Part shown: piece after piece, positions 26,893 through 35,468 of the stretch | How positions within the stretch are numbered: position 1 is the first letter of the stretch | How the letters are laid out: each line of letters opens with the position of its first letter | Assembly (NCBI GenBank): GCA_004299275.1 | Contig: SCSU01000052.1 | Coordinates: forward strand, 1 to 51,014 | Direction: 5' to 3' | Source: Patescibacteria group bacterium | GTDB lineage: Bacteria; Patescibacteriota; Patescibacteriia; 2-12-FULL-57-11 | DNA: 51,014 bases | The notes under the pieces: generated by a model | Seen by the model: only the letters and a program-made list of their open reading frames with translations | Databases searched by the model: none | Told to the model about the DNA's origin: nothing | Position numbers and translations under genes: made by a program

Positions 26893-26967
26893 CGCGCAAT
26901 TCATTGAAGCGCGTCATCTTGAGCGAGACACGTTAAACGGGATGAGTCAAAAGATCTAGATTCCATT

Positions 26968-27951
26968 ATGACCACGGCCGTGACCGGCGGCGCCGGGTTT
27001 ATAGGTTCGCATTGCGTCCGCGCGCTGCTCGCGAGAGGGGAGCGCGTTTTTGTGATTGACGACTTAAACAATTACTACGCTCCGGAAATAAAAAAAGAAA
27101 ACTTGACTCCTTTTTTAGGAAATCCAAATTTTACTTTTGTCCAAGCCGACATCCGCGATCGCGCCGCGGTTGGCGAATTTTTCGCCGCGGCTAAACCCGC
27201 TCGGCTTTTGCATTTGGCCGCCCGCGCCGGGGTTAGACCCTCGATCGAGGACCCGGCACTCTATTACGACGTTAATGTTACCGGCACGAGCGTGGTGCTC
27301 GAGGCGGCGCGGAGAGCTGGCGTCAAAAGCGCGGTGTTGGCTTCCAGTTCTTCAGTCTACGGCGAGCGAAGTGACAATCAGCCGTTCCGCGAGTCGGACG
27401 AACTCGGCGCCTCGAGCTCTCCCTACGGCGCCTCCAAACGGCTGATGGAAATTATCGCCGCCGAGTGGCGGGAGCGCACCGGCATCCCCGCGACCTGCCT
27501 AAGATTTTTTACGGTCTACGGCCCGGCTCAGCGGCCGGATATGGCGATTCACAAATTCGTCCGGGTAATGGAAAAAGGAGAAGCGCTCACCGCCTACGGC
27601 AACGGCGAAAGCCGCCGCGACTATACCTACATCGCGGACACGGTCCGAGGCATCCTCGCGGCGTTGGATAACCCCCGCGACTTTCGCGTTTACAACTTAG
27701 GCAGCGGCCGGGAAAAGAGCGTGACCTTAAAAGATTTAATCGCCTTAATTGAAAAGACGCTCGGAGTGCGAGCGCGAATTGATTGGCAGCCGTTCCAGCC
27801 GGGTGATGTGAGCGCGACACTGGCTGATATCTCTTTGGCCCGCGCCGAGCTCGGTTACGATCCGACTACGACTTTAGAGGAGGGGTTAGAAGAGTTTGTA
27901 AAATGGTATCGGGAGACAAGATTGGATCTCCCGCGGGAGATCCAATCTTGA
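26968..27951 (+). CDS. NAD-dependent epimerase (UDP-glucuronate 4-epimerase/GalE-like)
   Basis: TAVTGGAGFIGSHCVRALLARGERVFVIDDLNNYY, SSSSVYGERSDNQPF, SPYGASKRLMEIIA. Confidence 0.9.
   Translation: MTTAVTGGAGFIGSHCVRALLARGERVFVIDDLNNYYAPEIKKENLTPFLGNPNFTFVQADIRDRAAVGEFFAAAKPARLLHLAARAGVRPSIEDPALYYDVNVTGTSVVLEAARRAGVKSAVLASSSSVYGERSDNQPFRESDELGASSSPYGASKRLMEIIAAEWRERTGIPATCLRFFTVYGPAQRPDMAIHKFVRVMEKGEALTAYGNGESRRDYTYIADTVRGILAALDNPRDFRVYNLGSGREKSVTLKDLIALIEKTLGVRARIDWQPFQPGDVSATLADISLARAELGYDPTTTLEEGLEEFVKWYRETRLDLPREIQS
27917..27950. repeat. 34-bp perfect palindrome CAAGATTGGATCTCCCG|CGGGAGATCCAATCTTG (family A), inside the 3' end of the epimerase CDS
   Basis: Read directly; encodes the terminal RLDLPREIQS. 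Confidence 0.95.
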
Positions 27952-27962
27952 TTTTGAGAGTG

Positions 27963-29330
27963 TTACTGTCCTCTGGCTCTTACCACCGTATTCAGCGTTT
28001 TGAGCAGAATCAGCCAGTCTAAAAGATAGGAGCGATTTTTCAGATAAAAAAGGTCGTACTGCAGTTTGAGCCGGTGTTCCTCGGCTGTCGCGTAGTAGGA
28101 GTGGTTTACCTGCGCCCAGCCGGTAAGCCCCGGCCGGACCAAGAGCCGCATTGGGTAATAAGGCATGTCGGCGACGAGTCCTTGGACAAATTCCGGCCGC
28201 TCGGGCCGCGGGCCGATAAAGCTCATTTCGCCCGTGAGGATATTCCAGCACTGCGGCAATTCGTCCAAGCGGGTCAGCCGCAGAATCCGGCCAACGCGAG
28301 TTACGCGTCCGTCGCTTTTTTCCGCGAATTGCGCGCCGCTTTTTTCCGCGTCCACCGACATGGTGCGGAATTTTTTAATCCGGAATATCCTGCCGTCGCG
28401 GCCGACGCGCTCCTGGGCGAAAAAGGTCGGACCGCGGTCTTCGAGCCAGACCAGCGCGGCGACGATCGGCGTCAGAGCCAGCGTGGTGGCGCCGAGAATT
28501 AGAGCCAGCGCGATGTCCGTGCCGCGTTTCAGTTTTTCATAAAATCTTTTGCTGGATTCCTGAAGGTTTTCCAAAAACCAGACGCGGGTGATGGCCGAGA
28601 TGGGCACGCGCCGCGTGATTTGTTCGTAAAAGCCGATGATGTCCAAAAAGTTTATTTTAAGAAAAATGCTCTCGTAGAGCTGTCGCGTGAGTTCCGTGGA
28701 AGTTCGCGGGCTCATGGCGAGCACCACCGTGTCGGCGCGCTCCTCGCGGAGATATTCGGCAAATCCCTCGAGCGTCCGGCGCACCGGCACGCCCGGCGCG
28801 TTCGTGCCGTCCAGAGTAATCGCGCCGGCGACATCCAGGCCAACCAGGGGATTAGCCGTGAGACGGGTGATGAGCTCGCGGGCCTCATCGGTGAGTCCGA
28901 CAAAAACAATCCGGCGCCGGAATTTACCGCCCGCGAGCAACCGGAGCGAGACGAGCCGCCAGGGGACGAGCAGCGCGAAGCTCGCGAGCAGAACCAGGAA
29001 AAGGGTGGTTTTGGGCGAGATGCCGATGCCGGGGACGAGGTAAAAGAAAGCGACGGCCACCGCGGCGGCCGCAGCAGTGGCGGTAATAAGTTCGCCGAAA
29101 AGTTCAGTCCGGTCCCGGCCGAGTGTGAGGTCGTAGAGTCCGAGAGCGGCGAAAATAATTATCCAGAGAATAAAAATCGCCGCGAACGGCGGCCAGTGTT
29201 CGGCAAAGACAAAAGTTCCCTCGCCGGCCAGCCGGCGGGCCACCAGAGCCAAAACCAACGCCAAGAAAAAAACGGCCAGGTCGCCGAACACGAGTCCGAG
29301 GCGTCTTAGTGTGACAATCGCGCGGTCCAT
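27963..29330 (-). CDS. exopolysaccharide biosynthesis polyprenyl glycosylphosphotransferase (initiating sugar transferase)
   Basis: N-terminal TM helices, KRGTDIALALILGATTLALTPIVAALVWLEDRGPTFFAQERVGRDGRIFRIKKFRTM, RLDELPQCWNILTGEMSFIGPRPERPEFV. Confidence 0.93.
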   Translation of the reverse strand: MDRAIVTLRRLGLVFGDLAVFFLALVLALVARRLAGEGTFVFAEHWPPFAAIFILWIIIFAALGLYDLTLGRDRTELFGELITATAAAAAVAVAFFYLVPGIGISPKTTLFLVLLASFALLVPWRLVSLRLLAGGKFRRRIVFVGLTDEARELITRLTANPLVGLDVAGAITLDGTNAPGVPVRRTLEGFAEYLREERADTVVLAMSPRTSTELTRQLYESIFLKINFLDIIGFYEQITRRVPISAITRVWFLENLQESSKRFYEKLKRGTDIALALILGATTLALTPIVAALVWLEDRGPTFFAQERVGRDGRIFRIKKFRTMSVDAEKSGAQFAEKSDGRVTRVGRILRLTRLDELPQCWNILTGEMSFIGPRPERPEFVQGLVADMPYYPMRLLVRPGLTGWAQVNHSYYATAEEHRLKLQYDLFYLKNRSYLLDWLILLKTLNTVVRARGQ

Positions 29331-29428
29331 GTGTATTAATCTCTTATCGCGGGACTGGTATTTTTCCGCCTAATCAGGTAGTTTTTAACGGCAGCGGCGT
29401 TGAATAACCGTAAGCTAGCAGAAATATT

Positions 29429-30136
29429 ATGAAGTTTCAACCCTCTAAACGTTTTTTGGCGATTACGGGCTCGGTCGTTTTAACCGCGGCTCTGATTGCC
29501 GGTTTTTCTCTGGCCGCGCCGCGTCTGGCGCTTGGGGGGAAAGAGCGGGCGCTGATTCAGCAAATTGAAAGCAAGCCGGAGGCCAAAGAGGCCTACGCCG
29601 CGATTCTGGAGCATCAAAAGAAAAAAGCCGGCGACGCGGACAACCCCACTTGGTATATCGCCATCGGCAACAATTGGGTGTTGATTGGCGACCTGTTGGG
29701 CAATCAGACGGCGCGGGACAAAGCCATTGCCGAATATGAGCAAGGCATCGCCCGTCTTGGGAAAAAAAATACCACTTTGATAAATAACGCGGGGAACGCT
29801 TATCGCGCTTCGGGACGCTACGGCGAGGCGGAGGCCAAGTACCGCCAGGCGATAGAGGCGAATAGCGGCGAACCGACCGCCTATGAAAATCTGATTGATC
29901 TTTACCGGATGGATTTAAAAAAACCGCCGGCGGAGATAATTAAAGTTTTCCAACTGGCGCTAGACCGGCTGATTGAAAACGCCCGTATCATTCAGCTCTT
30001 GGCTGAGTATCTCGTCTCTGTCGGCCGCGAACGCGACGCCCTGCAATACTATTATTTGCTGGAAAAGCGCCACCCGGAGCAGTTCGCCTCGGTCATCGCC
30101 GATTTGGAGAGAAAGGTAAATCAGGAAAAAAAGTGA
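29429..30136 (+). CDS. TPR-repeat protein with N-terminal membrane anchor
   Basis: N-terminal hydrophobic segment; NNAGNAYRASGRYGEAEAKYRQAIEANSGEPTAYENLIDLYR TPR pattern. Confidence 0.75.
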   Translation: MKFQPSKRFLAITGSVVLTAALIAGFSLAAPRLALGGKERALIQQIESKPEAKEAYAAILEHQKKKAGDADNPTWYIAIGNNWVLIGDLLGNQTARDKAIAEYEQGIARLGKKNTTLINNAGNAYRASGRYGEAEAKYRQAIEANSGEPTAYENLIDLYRMDLKKPPAEIIKVFQLALDRLIENARIIQLLAEYLVSVGRERDALQYYYLLEKRHPEQFASVIADLERKVNQEKK

Positions 30137-30160
30137 AGGGGGAGTACAATTAATACCGCT

Positions 30161-32395
30161 ATGAAGGGAGCAGGAGGCGAGGCCGCCAAAAGATTTTTAT
30201 TTATTATCGCTGCAGTCGCGGTGATTGCCTTGGTGTTCAACCCGGCCGCGACTATCGCGTCTAGCGCGCCCCGAACTCACCGTCTCGGTGAACTGCTTAT
30301 TAAATACCGTGGCCAGAGCACGGTCAATAAAATAATTTTTGACAGCGAGGTGGCGGCTGACGGCGCGCTCGCGGCTTATAAAAAAAATCCATTGGTGGAA
30401 ACGGCGAGCCGGAATGCTTTGGTCAAAATCGCGGCCGAGGCGCCCTTCCCCGACGACGAGCAGTTTTACCAGCAGTGGTATCTCCAAAAAATTCGCGCGC
30501 CCGAGGCCTGGAAGACAACGCAGGGTTCAAGGACGGTGGTGGTGGCGGTATTGGACACCGGCGTGGACACCAATCACCCCGACCTTCGTAACAATATCTG
30601 GACCAACCCGCGCGAGATTTTGGACGGTCTAGACAACGACGGCAACGGCTACCCCGACGACACGAACGGCTGGAATTTTATTGACCAAACCGGCGATCCG
30701 CGGCCGACTTTTACGGGCGGCTGGACCGACGCCGGCGTCCACCACGGGACGATGGTGGCCGGCTTGATCGGCGCGGTCGGCAATAACTCGATCGGTGTCG
30801 CCGGCACCGCCTGGTACGTGCGGCTCATGCCGATTCGGGTTTTAGACAGCATGGGCGTCGGCGACGTGTTGGACGTGACCCGAGGCATTGATTACGCCGT
30901 AAAAAACGGGGCGCAAATTTTGAACCTATCCTTTGTCGGGCTGGAGCGCAACGACTTGCTGGACGCGGCGATTGCCCGCGCCCATGCCGCGGGAGTGCTC
31001 GTGGTCGCCGCGGCCGGCAACGACAGCGCGAACGGCGGGCTCAACCTTGACGCTAACCCGCAATATCCGGTGTGCTCTGACGGCGGTCCGGGGAATAATA
31101 ATGTGATTGGCGTTACCGCCACCACCGAGACGGACCTAAAGGCCTCGTTTTCCGGTTACGGAACCCATTGCGTTGACCTGGCCGCGCCGGGAGTGAGCAT
31201 CTTTTCCACCAGGTTTGAGAATCCCTCCTTACCCAATTTTCAAAAGGCCTACGGCGGTTATTGGCAGGGCTCCTCGCTCGCCGCGCCGCTCGTGACCGGA
31301 GCCGCCGCCCTGATTAAGTCGCTGAACCCCGCGCTCGGCAACGACCAGATTCGCGATATTTTAATGGCCTCGGCCGATAAAATTGACGGGCAGAATCCCG
31401 AGTTCTCGGGCAAGCTCGGCGCCGGCCGGCTGAATTTGGCCGTGGCGCTCAAATCCGTTGCCGGTAATCTGCCGGCCGCCGGCCTGTCACGCGCCTACCT
31501 CGGCGTGGCCGCGTCCGCCGGCGTTCCCGGGGAGGTAAAACTTTTTGACCGCAACGGCGGATTTGTCCGTTCCTTTTTGGCCTACGAGGCGCCCTTTAAG
31601 GGCGGGCTCACGGCCGCGGCCGGGGACCTCGACGGCGACGGCCATGAGGAAATCGTAACCGCGCCGCAGAGCTCCTACGCGCCATGGGTGAGGATTTTTG
31701 ATTCGGCCGGGATTAAGCGCGCTGAATTTTTGGCCTACGCCGCCTCGTGGCGCGGCGGGGTCAACGTGGCCGTGGGCGACGTTGACGGCGACGGCCGCGC
31801 GGAGATCGTGACCGGCGCGGGCAAGGGCGGCGGGCCGCACGTCAAAGTTTTTGATGGCCAGGGCCGGACGCGGGCGTCGTTTTTCGCCTATGACCAAAAA
31901 TTCCGTGGCGGGGTCAACGTGGCCGTGGGCGACGTTGACGGCGACGGCCGCTCCGAGATTGTGGCCGGACCGGGCGCCGGCGGCGGGCCGCACGTCCGTG
32001 TTTTTAACGGAGACGGCAGTTTGAAGACCGAGTTTTTTGTGGGTAAAAAAGAGGACAGCCGCGGCTTGCGCGTGGCGGTCGGCGACACCCAGGCCCAGGG
32101 CATCGGCGGCATCGGAGTTTTTCCGGCGGCCGGCGTGGCCAACACTCTTTATCTGATGAATATCCTGGGCGTGCTCTACGGCGTGGTGGAGGTCGCGGCC
32201 TCAACGCAGAATTTTCCTTTCGCTTTGGGCGATATCGATGGCCGCGGCCGGGCGTTCCTGCTCGTCTCCGTCCCGACTAAAGAGGGGATGAGCTTGTCGG
32301 TCTATGACACCGACGGCCGCGAGCGGGCTTATGCCCTGACTTACGTCAAAAAGAAAATGTCTCCGCCCAATCCTTTCGTGGTGCGGAGACCGTAG
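30161..32395 (+). CDS. secreted S8 (subtilisin-like) serine protease with C-terminal FG-GAP/VCBS-type repeats
   Basis: Signal peptide; VAVLDTGVDTNHPDL (Asp), HHGTMVAGLIGA (His), GSSLAAPLVTGAAAL (Ser); repeated VAVGDVDGDGRxEIVxGxGxGGGPHVxVF. Confidence 0.92.
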   Translation: MKGAGGEAAKRFLFIIAAVAVIALVFNPAATIASSAPRTHRLGELLIKYRGQSTVNKIIFDSEVAADGALAAYKKNPLVETASRNALVKIAAEAPFPDDEQFYQQWYLQKIRAPEAWKTTQGSRTVVVAVLDTGVDTNHPDLRNNIWTNPREILDGLDNDGNGYPDDTNGWNFIDQTGDPRPTFTGGWTDAGVHHGTMVAGLIGAVGNNSIGVAGTAWYVRLMPIRVLDSMGVGDVLDVTRGIDYAVKNGAQILNLSFVGLERNDLLDAAIARAHAAGVLVVAAAGNDSANGGLNLDANPQYPVCSDGGPGNNNVIGVTATTETDLKASFSGYGTHCVDLAAPGVSIFSTRFENPSLPNFQKAYGGYWQGSSLAAPLVTGAAALIKSLNPALGNDQIRDILMASADKIDGQNPEFSGKLGAGRLNLAVALKSVAGNLPAAGLSRAYLGVAASAGVPGEVKLFDRNGGFVRSFLAYEAPFKGGLTAAAGDLDGDGHEEIVTAPQSSYAPWVRIFDSAGIKRAEFLAYAASWRGGVNVAVGDVDGDGRAEIVTGAGKGGGPHVKVFDGQGRTRASFFAYDQKFRGGVNVAVGDVDGDGRSEIVAGPGAGGGPHVRVFNGDGSLKTEFFVGKKEDSRGLRVAVGDTQAQGIGGIGVFPAAGVANTLYLMNILGVLYGVVEVAASTQNFPFALGDIDGRGRAFLLVSVPTKEGMSLSVYDTDGRERAYALTYVKKKMSPPNPFVVRRP

Positions 32396-32406
32396 CCGAC
32401 GATTTT

Positions 32407-32838
32407 ATGCCCCATCCCATCAGCATTCCGCTTTTTTTCCGCCAGGCGGCCGCCTACGCCGCGGTCGGATTTTTTTCCATGCTGGCTGATGTCTTTTTTT
32501 TCGGTTGGCTGACTTTCGGTCTAAAAGTACATTATCTGGCCGCCAACCTTTTTTCGTTTATCGTCATCGGCTCGCTGAATTTTTTGGCCAACCGCCGTTT
32601 TACTTTTAACCATCGCGGCGTTCCCGGGGTTTCGCAATACCTGAAATTTTTCGCGGTGGTGGGTATCGGCCTGTTGCTCAACACCGCCCTGCTCGCTTTT
32701 TTTGTGGAAATAATTTCTCTCCACAAAATTCTGGCCAAACTTTTCGCGGCTGCGGTCACTTTTTTTTGGAACTTCGGCATGAATCGTTTTTGGACCTTTG
32801 CGGCAGCTCCCCGAAGAGCCGAGCAGGAGATTGTTTAG
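32407..32838 (+). CDS. GtrA family membrane protein
   Basis: YAAVGFFSMLADVFFFGWL, FLANRRFTF, FFWNFGMNRFWTF. Confidence 0.85.
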   Translation: MPHPISIPLFFRQAAAYAAVGFFSMLADVFFFGWLTFGLKVHYLAANLFSFIVIGSLNFLANRRFTFNHRGVPGVSQYLKFFAVVGIGLLLNTALLAFFVEIISLHKILAKLFAAAVTFFWNFGMNRFWTFAAAPRRAEQEIV

Positions 32839-32886
32839 CGTTTATTTTTTTGGTATAGTGGGTCGAGAAATCCAGGACGGGTTATG

Positions 32887-33032
32887 CCCGGCAGTGAAAC
32901 GCCGACAGCGGGCTGGACACAGACCTTGAGGGTCTGTAAAAACGGACCTTCAAGGTCTGGGCTAAAATTGTAAACAATATTCGCTCGTCGAACCCCGCCA
33001 AGCGGGGTTCGAGTCGGCGTTCTACTGCCGGG
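32887..33032. repeat. composite inverted-repeat element with termini CCCGGCAGTGAAACGCCGAC / GTCGGCGTTCTACTGCCGGG (copy 1)
   Basis: 20-bp terminal inverted repeats (18/20 pairing); TATG on both flanks; internal palindrome 32920-32959. The second copy has the same ends. Confidence 0.85.
32920..32959. repeat. inverted repeat CAGACCTTGAGGGTCTG-TAAAAA-CGGACCTTCAAGGTCTG
   Basis: 17-bp arms with 2 mismatches and a 6-nt spacer. Confidence 0.85.
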
Positions 33033-33033
33033 T

Positions 33034-34050
33034 ATGCCTACTACTCCAATTTTCGGAAAAAAGAACGTGCTTGTGACCGGTGGCGCCGGTTTTATCGGCT
33101 CGCACCTTTGCGAGCGCCTGCTTAAGGAAGCCAAGGTCATCTGTCTGGACAATTTTGTCAATTCCAACGTCCGTAACATCGAGCACTTGCTCCAGCTCCC
33201 GGACTTTGAGTTTATCCGCGCCGACATCAATCAGCCGATAGATTTGGATTCTTTTAAGGAGCTCGAAAAGTTTAAAGTTAAGTTTCAAGGAGTGCAGGAA
33301 ATTTATCATCTGGCCTGCCCGACCTCCATTAAAAATTTTGAGGAGTTTAAGATTGAGACGCTCCAAGCCAGCTCTGTCGGCATGTGCAATGTTCTGGAAT
33401 TGGCGGTCAAACACAAAGCGAAATTGCTTTTCACTTCAAGTTCGGTGGTTTACGGCGGTCGGCGGGCGAACGACAAATATTTCCGCGAGGAGGACATCGG
33501 TCTCGTGGACCAGCTCTCGCCGCGCGCCTGTTACGACGAAGGCAAGCGCTTTGGAGAGACGATGGTGGAGACCTACCGGCAAACGCACGGCCTGGACGCC
33601 AAAATTGCGCGCGTTTTTCGCACCTACGGCCCACGCCAACGGCTGTTTGACGGCGAGATGGTGCCGGACTTCATTACCAACGCCATTGACGGCAAAGATT
33701 TGGTAATTTACGGGGACGAAAATTTCCGCACTTCACTTGTATATGTTTCCGATTTGGTGGATGGGCTTATAAAGCTCATGAAGGCGCAACGGAATATCGG
33801 GCCGGTGAATTTGGGGGCGGACAGCGACGTCAAAATTATGGAAGTGGCGGAGATGATTGTGAAGTTATTGGGTTCAAAATCAAAAATAGTTTTTGAACCG
33901 TCGCTCCTGTTCTTGACCGAACTCGGTGTTCCGGATATCCGCAAGGCCAAGGAATTTTTGGGCTGGCTGCCGCTCGTGCGACTCCAAGACGGGCTCAAAA
34001 AGGGGATAGATTACGCCCAGGCGCAAAAGACATTGGTGGGGATTGGTTAA
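33034..34050 (+). CDS. NAD-dependent epimerase/dehydratase (UDP-glucuronate decarboxylase-like)
   Basis: VLVTGGAGFIGSHLCERLL, YHLACPTS, FTSSSVVYGG, CYDEGKRFGETMVETY, RVFRTYGPRQR. Confidence 0.9.
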   Translation: MPTTPIFGKKNVLVTGGAGFIGSHLCERLLKEAKVICLDNFVNSNVRNIEHLLQLPDFEFIRADINQPIDLDSFKELEKFKVKFQGVQEIYHLACPTSIKNFEEFKIETLQASSVGMCNVLELAVKHKAKLLFTSSSVVYGGRRANDKYFREEDIGLVDQLSPRACYDEGKRFGETMVETYRQTHGLDAKIARVFRTYGPRQRLFDGEMVPDFITNAIDGKDLVIYGDENFRTSLVYVSDLVDGLIKLMKAQRNIGPVNLGADSDVKIMEVAEMIVKLLGSKSKIVFEPSLLFLTELGVPDIRKAKEFLGWLPLVRLQDGLKKGIDYAQAQKTLVGIG

Positions 34051-34051
34051 T

Positions 34052-34717
34052 ATGAAAGTCATTGCCGTCATACCCGCTTGGAATGAGGAGCGGACCATTC
34101 GCGAGGTGGTCCGTTCTGTTTCTGCTTACGCTCTGCCGCTCGTCGTGGACGACGGTTCTGCCGACCGGACCGCCGAACTGGCGCTTGCGGCCGGTGCGCG
34201 CATGGTCCGGCACGCGGTCAACCGCGGGCTCGGCGCGGCGCTCGGCACCGGGCTCAAGGCAGCGCTCATGCTCGGCGCGGAGATAATTTTCACTTTTGAC
34301 GCCGACGGCCAGCACGATGCGGCGGATATCCCAGCGGTGCTCGCGCCAATCCGCGAGAGGCGGGCGGACGCGGTTATCGGCAGCCGTCTGCTCGCGCCGC
34401 AAGGCATGCCCTGGATTCGGCACATCGCCAATAAGCTGGGAAATCTTGCCACCCTCGCGCTTTTCGGCGCGCGGGTCAGCGATTCGCAATCCGGTTTCCG
34501 CGCTTTTTCGCGGCTGGCGGCCGAGGGGTTGACTATCCGCACCGACGGCATGGAGGTCTCGTCGGAAATCGCGGCGCAGATTCGCGAGAACGGCTGTCGC
34601 TTGGTCGAAGTCCCCATCCGCGCGGTCTACACCGACTACTCGCTGTCCAAGGGTCAAAGTTTTTTCGTGGGATTGTGGACACTGGGGAAATTATTTATTC
34701 ATCGAGTACGGCGCTGA
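34052..34717 (+). CDS. glycosyltransferase family 2 (polyprenyl/dolichyl-phosphate sugar synthase-like)
   Basis: VIAVIPAWNEERTI, VVDDGSADRTAELA, FTFDADGQHDAADI; ATG 34052. Confidence 0.9.
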   Translation: MKVIAVIPAWNEERTIREVVRSVSAYALPLVVDDGSADRTAELALAAGARMVRHAVNRGLGAALGTGLKAALMLGAEIIFTFDADGQHDAADIPAVLAPIRERRADAVIGSRLLAPQGMPWIRHIANKLGNLATLALFGARVSDSQSGFRAFSRLAAEGLTIRTDGMEVSSEIAAQIRENGCRLVEVPIRAVYTDYSLSKGQSFFVGLWTLGKLFIHRVRR

Positions 34718-34718
34718 T

Positions 34719-35093
34719 ATGAATTTTCTCCTCATTCAACTCCTAATCGTCTTGTTTGTTTCCTTCGCGGCCGTGGGCGTGGTGCGACGGTTTTTGCGCG
34801 GCGAGCTCCGGCGGGCAGCCGCGGCCGGCTGGCTCGCGCTTTGGGCCGCGGTCGCGGCGGCGGTTTTGGCGCCCAAGACCACCGAACTTTTAGCCCGCCT
34901 CCTCGGCGTCGGGCGGGGAGTGGACGTGGTGCTTTATCTCTCGGTGGTGGGTCTTTTTTATCTGCAATTTAGAACCATGCTTCGGTTGGAAAAGATGGAC
35001 CGCGCGATTACGGCCGCGGTCCGCGCCGCCGCGCTCGGTGATCTGGCTCGCGAACAGCCCGAAATCAAACCTAGCGCTCATTCGCGCGAATGA
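34719..35093 (+). CDS. DUF2304-like small membrane protein
   Basis: Three hydrophobic segments, LYLSVVGLFYLQFRTMLRLEKMDRAITAAVR; immediately follows a GT2 gene. Confidence 0.7.
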   Translation: MNFLLIQLLIVLFVSFAAVGVVRRFLRGELRRAAAAGWLALWAAVAAAVLAPKTTELLARLLGVGRGVDVVLYLSVVGLFYLQFRTMLRLEKMDRAITAAVRAAALGDLAREQPEIKPSAHSRE

Positions 35094-35097
35094 GCGA
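35076..35097. repeat. 22-bp perfect palindrome CGCTCATTCGC|GCGAATGAGCG (family B)
   Basis: Read directly; overlaps the DUF2304 stop codon. Confidence 0.92.
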
Positions 35098-35159
35098 ATG
35101 ACATGCGCGGGGGGTCTTGACAGGGCGCGAAGGTTCCGGTTGGGGTATGTTAGAGACAT

Positions 35160-35468
35160 ATGGATGTGAATAAATGGGAGCGTCTCTATAAGGCCCTGGC
35201 TAATAAAAGGCGGCTGGGCATCATTAGTTCCCTGTCGCGTCATCGGGAGCTTAGCGTCGCCGAGATTTCCGAACAATTGCATCTATCCTTCAAGGCGACC
35301 TCAAAACATTTAAACATCTTGAAAACAGAGGATCTTGTGCAAAATGAACAAAGGAGTCGGCAGGTTTTTTATTGGCTGGGTCCTGACCAACCACCGGCGG
35401 TGCGATGTTACCTCGACGACAATCTAGCGCACATTCGCGCGAATGAGGGTAAGGCGAAGAAGGGATGA
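35160..35468 (+). CDS. ArsR-family winged-helix transcriptional regulator
   Basis: KALANKRRLGIISSLSRHRELSVAEISEQLHLSFKATSKHLNILKTEDLV. Confidence 0.85.
   Translation: MDVNKWERLYKALANKRRLGIISSLSRHRELSVAEISEQLHLSFKATSKHLNILKTEDLVQNEQRSRQVFYWLGPDQPPAVRCYLDDNLAHIRANEGKAKKG
35435..35448. repeat. family B palindrome core (TTCGCGCGAA within GCGCACATTCGCGCGAATGAG), at the 3' end of the ArsR gene
   Basis: Shares CTAGCGCNCATTCGCGCGAATGAG with the copy at 35073-35096. Confidence 0.8.

Noticed and set aside
28620-29309. 229-aa plus-strand ORF (and similar antisense ORFs such as 17703..18440 - and 34126..34617 -)
   Set aside because: These are shadow ORFs opposite well-supported genes in GC-rich DNA. 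Translations are low-complexity and Arg/Ala/Gly-rich without recognisable motifs.
31754-31951. 45-bp exact direct repeat as a mobile or minisatellite signal
   Set aside because: Explained by repeated FG-GAP/propeller blades in the S8 protease coding sequence.
33000-33032. GGGGTTCGAGTC resembles a tRNA T-loop
   Set aside because: The flanks do not form an acceptor stem or D/anticodon arms. The sequence is part of the composite inverted-repeat element and recurs at 46641-46673 as GGGGTTCGGAGTC.
32887-33032. Integron attC site
   Set aside because: No integrase gene, no RYYYAAC/GTTRRRY core pair, and the element lies upstream of an operonic gene rather than ending a cassette.
35117-35151. TTGACA…TATGTT promoter upstream of the ArsR gene
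   Set aside because: The spacer is about 23 nt, too long for a normal sigma70 promoter. Not listed as a feature.
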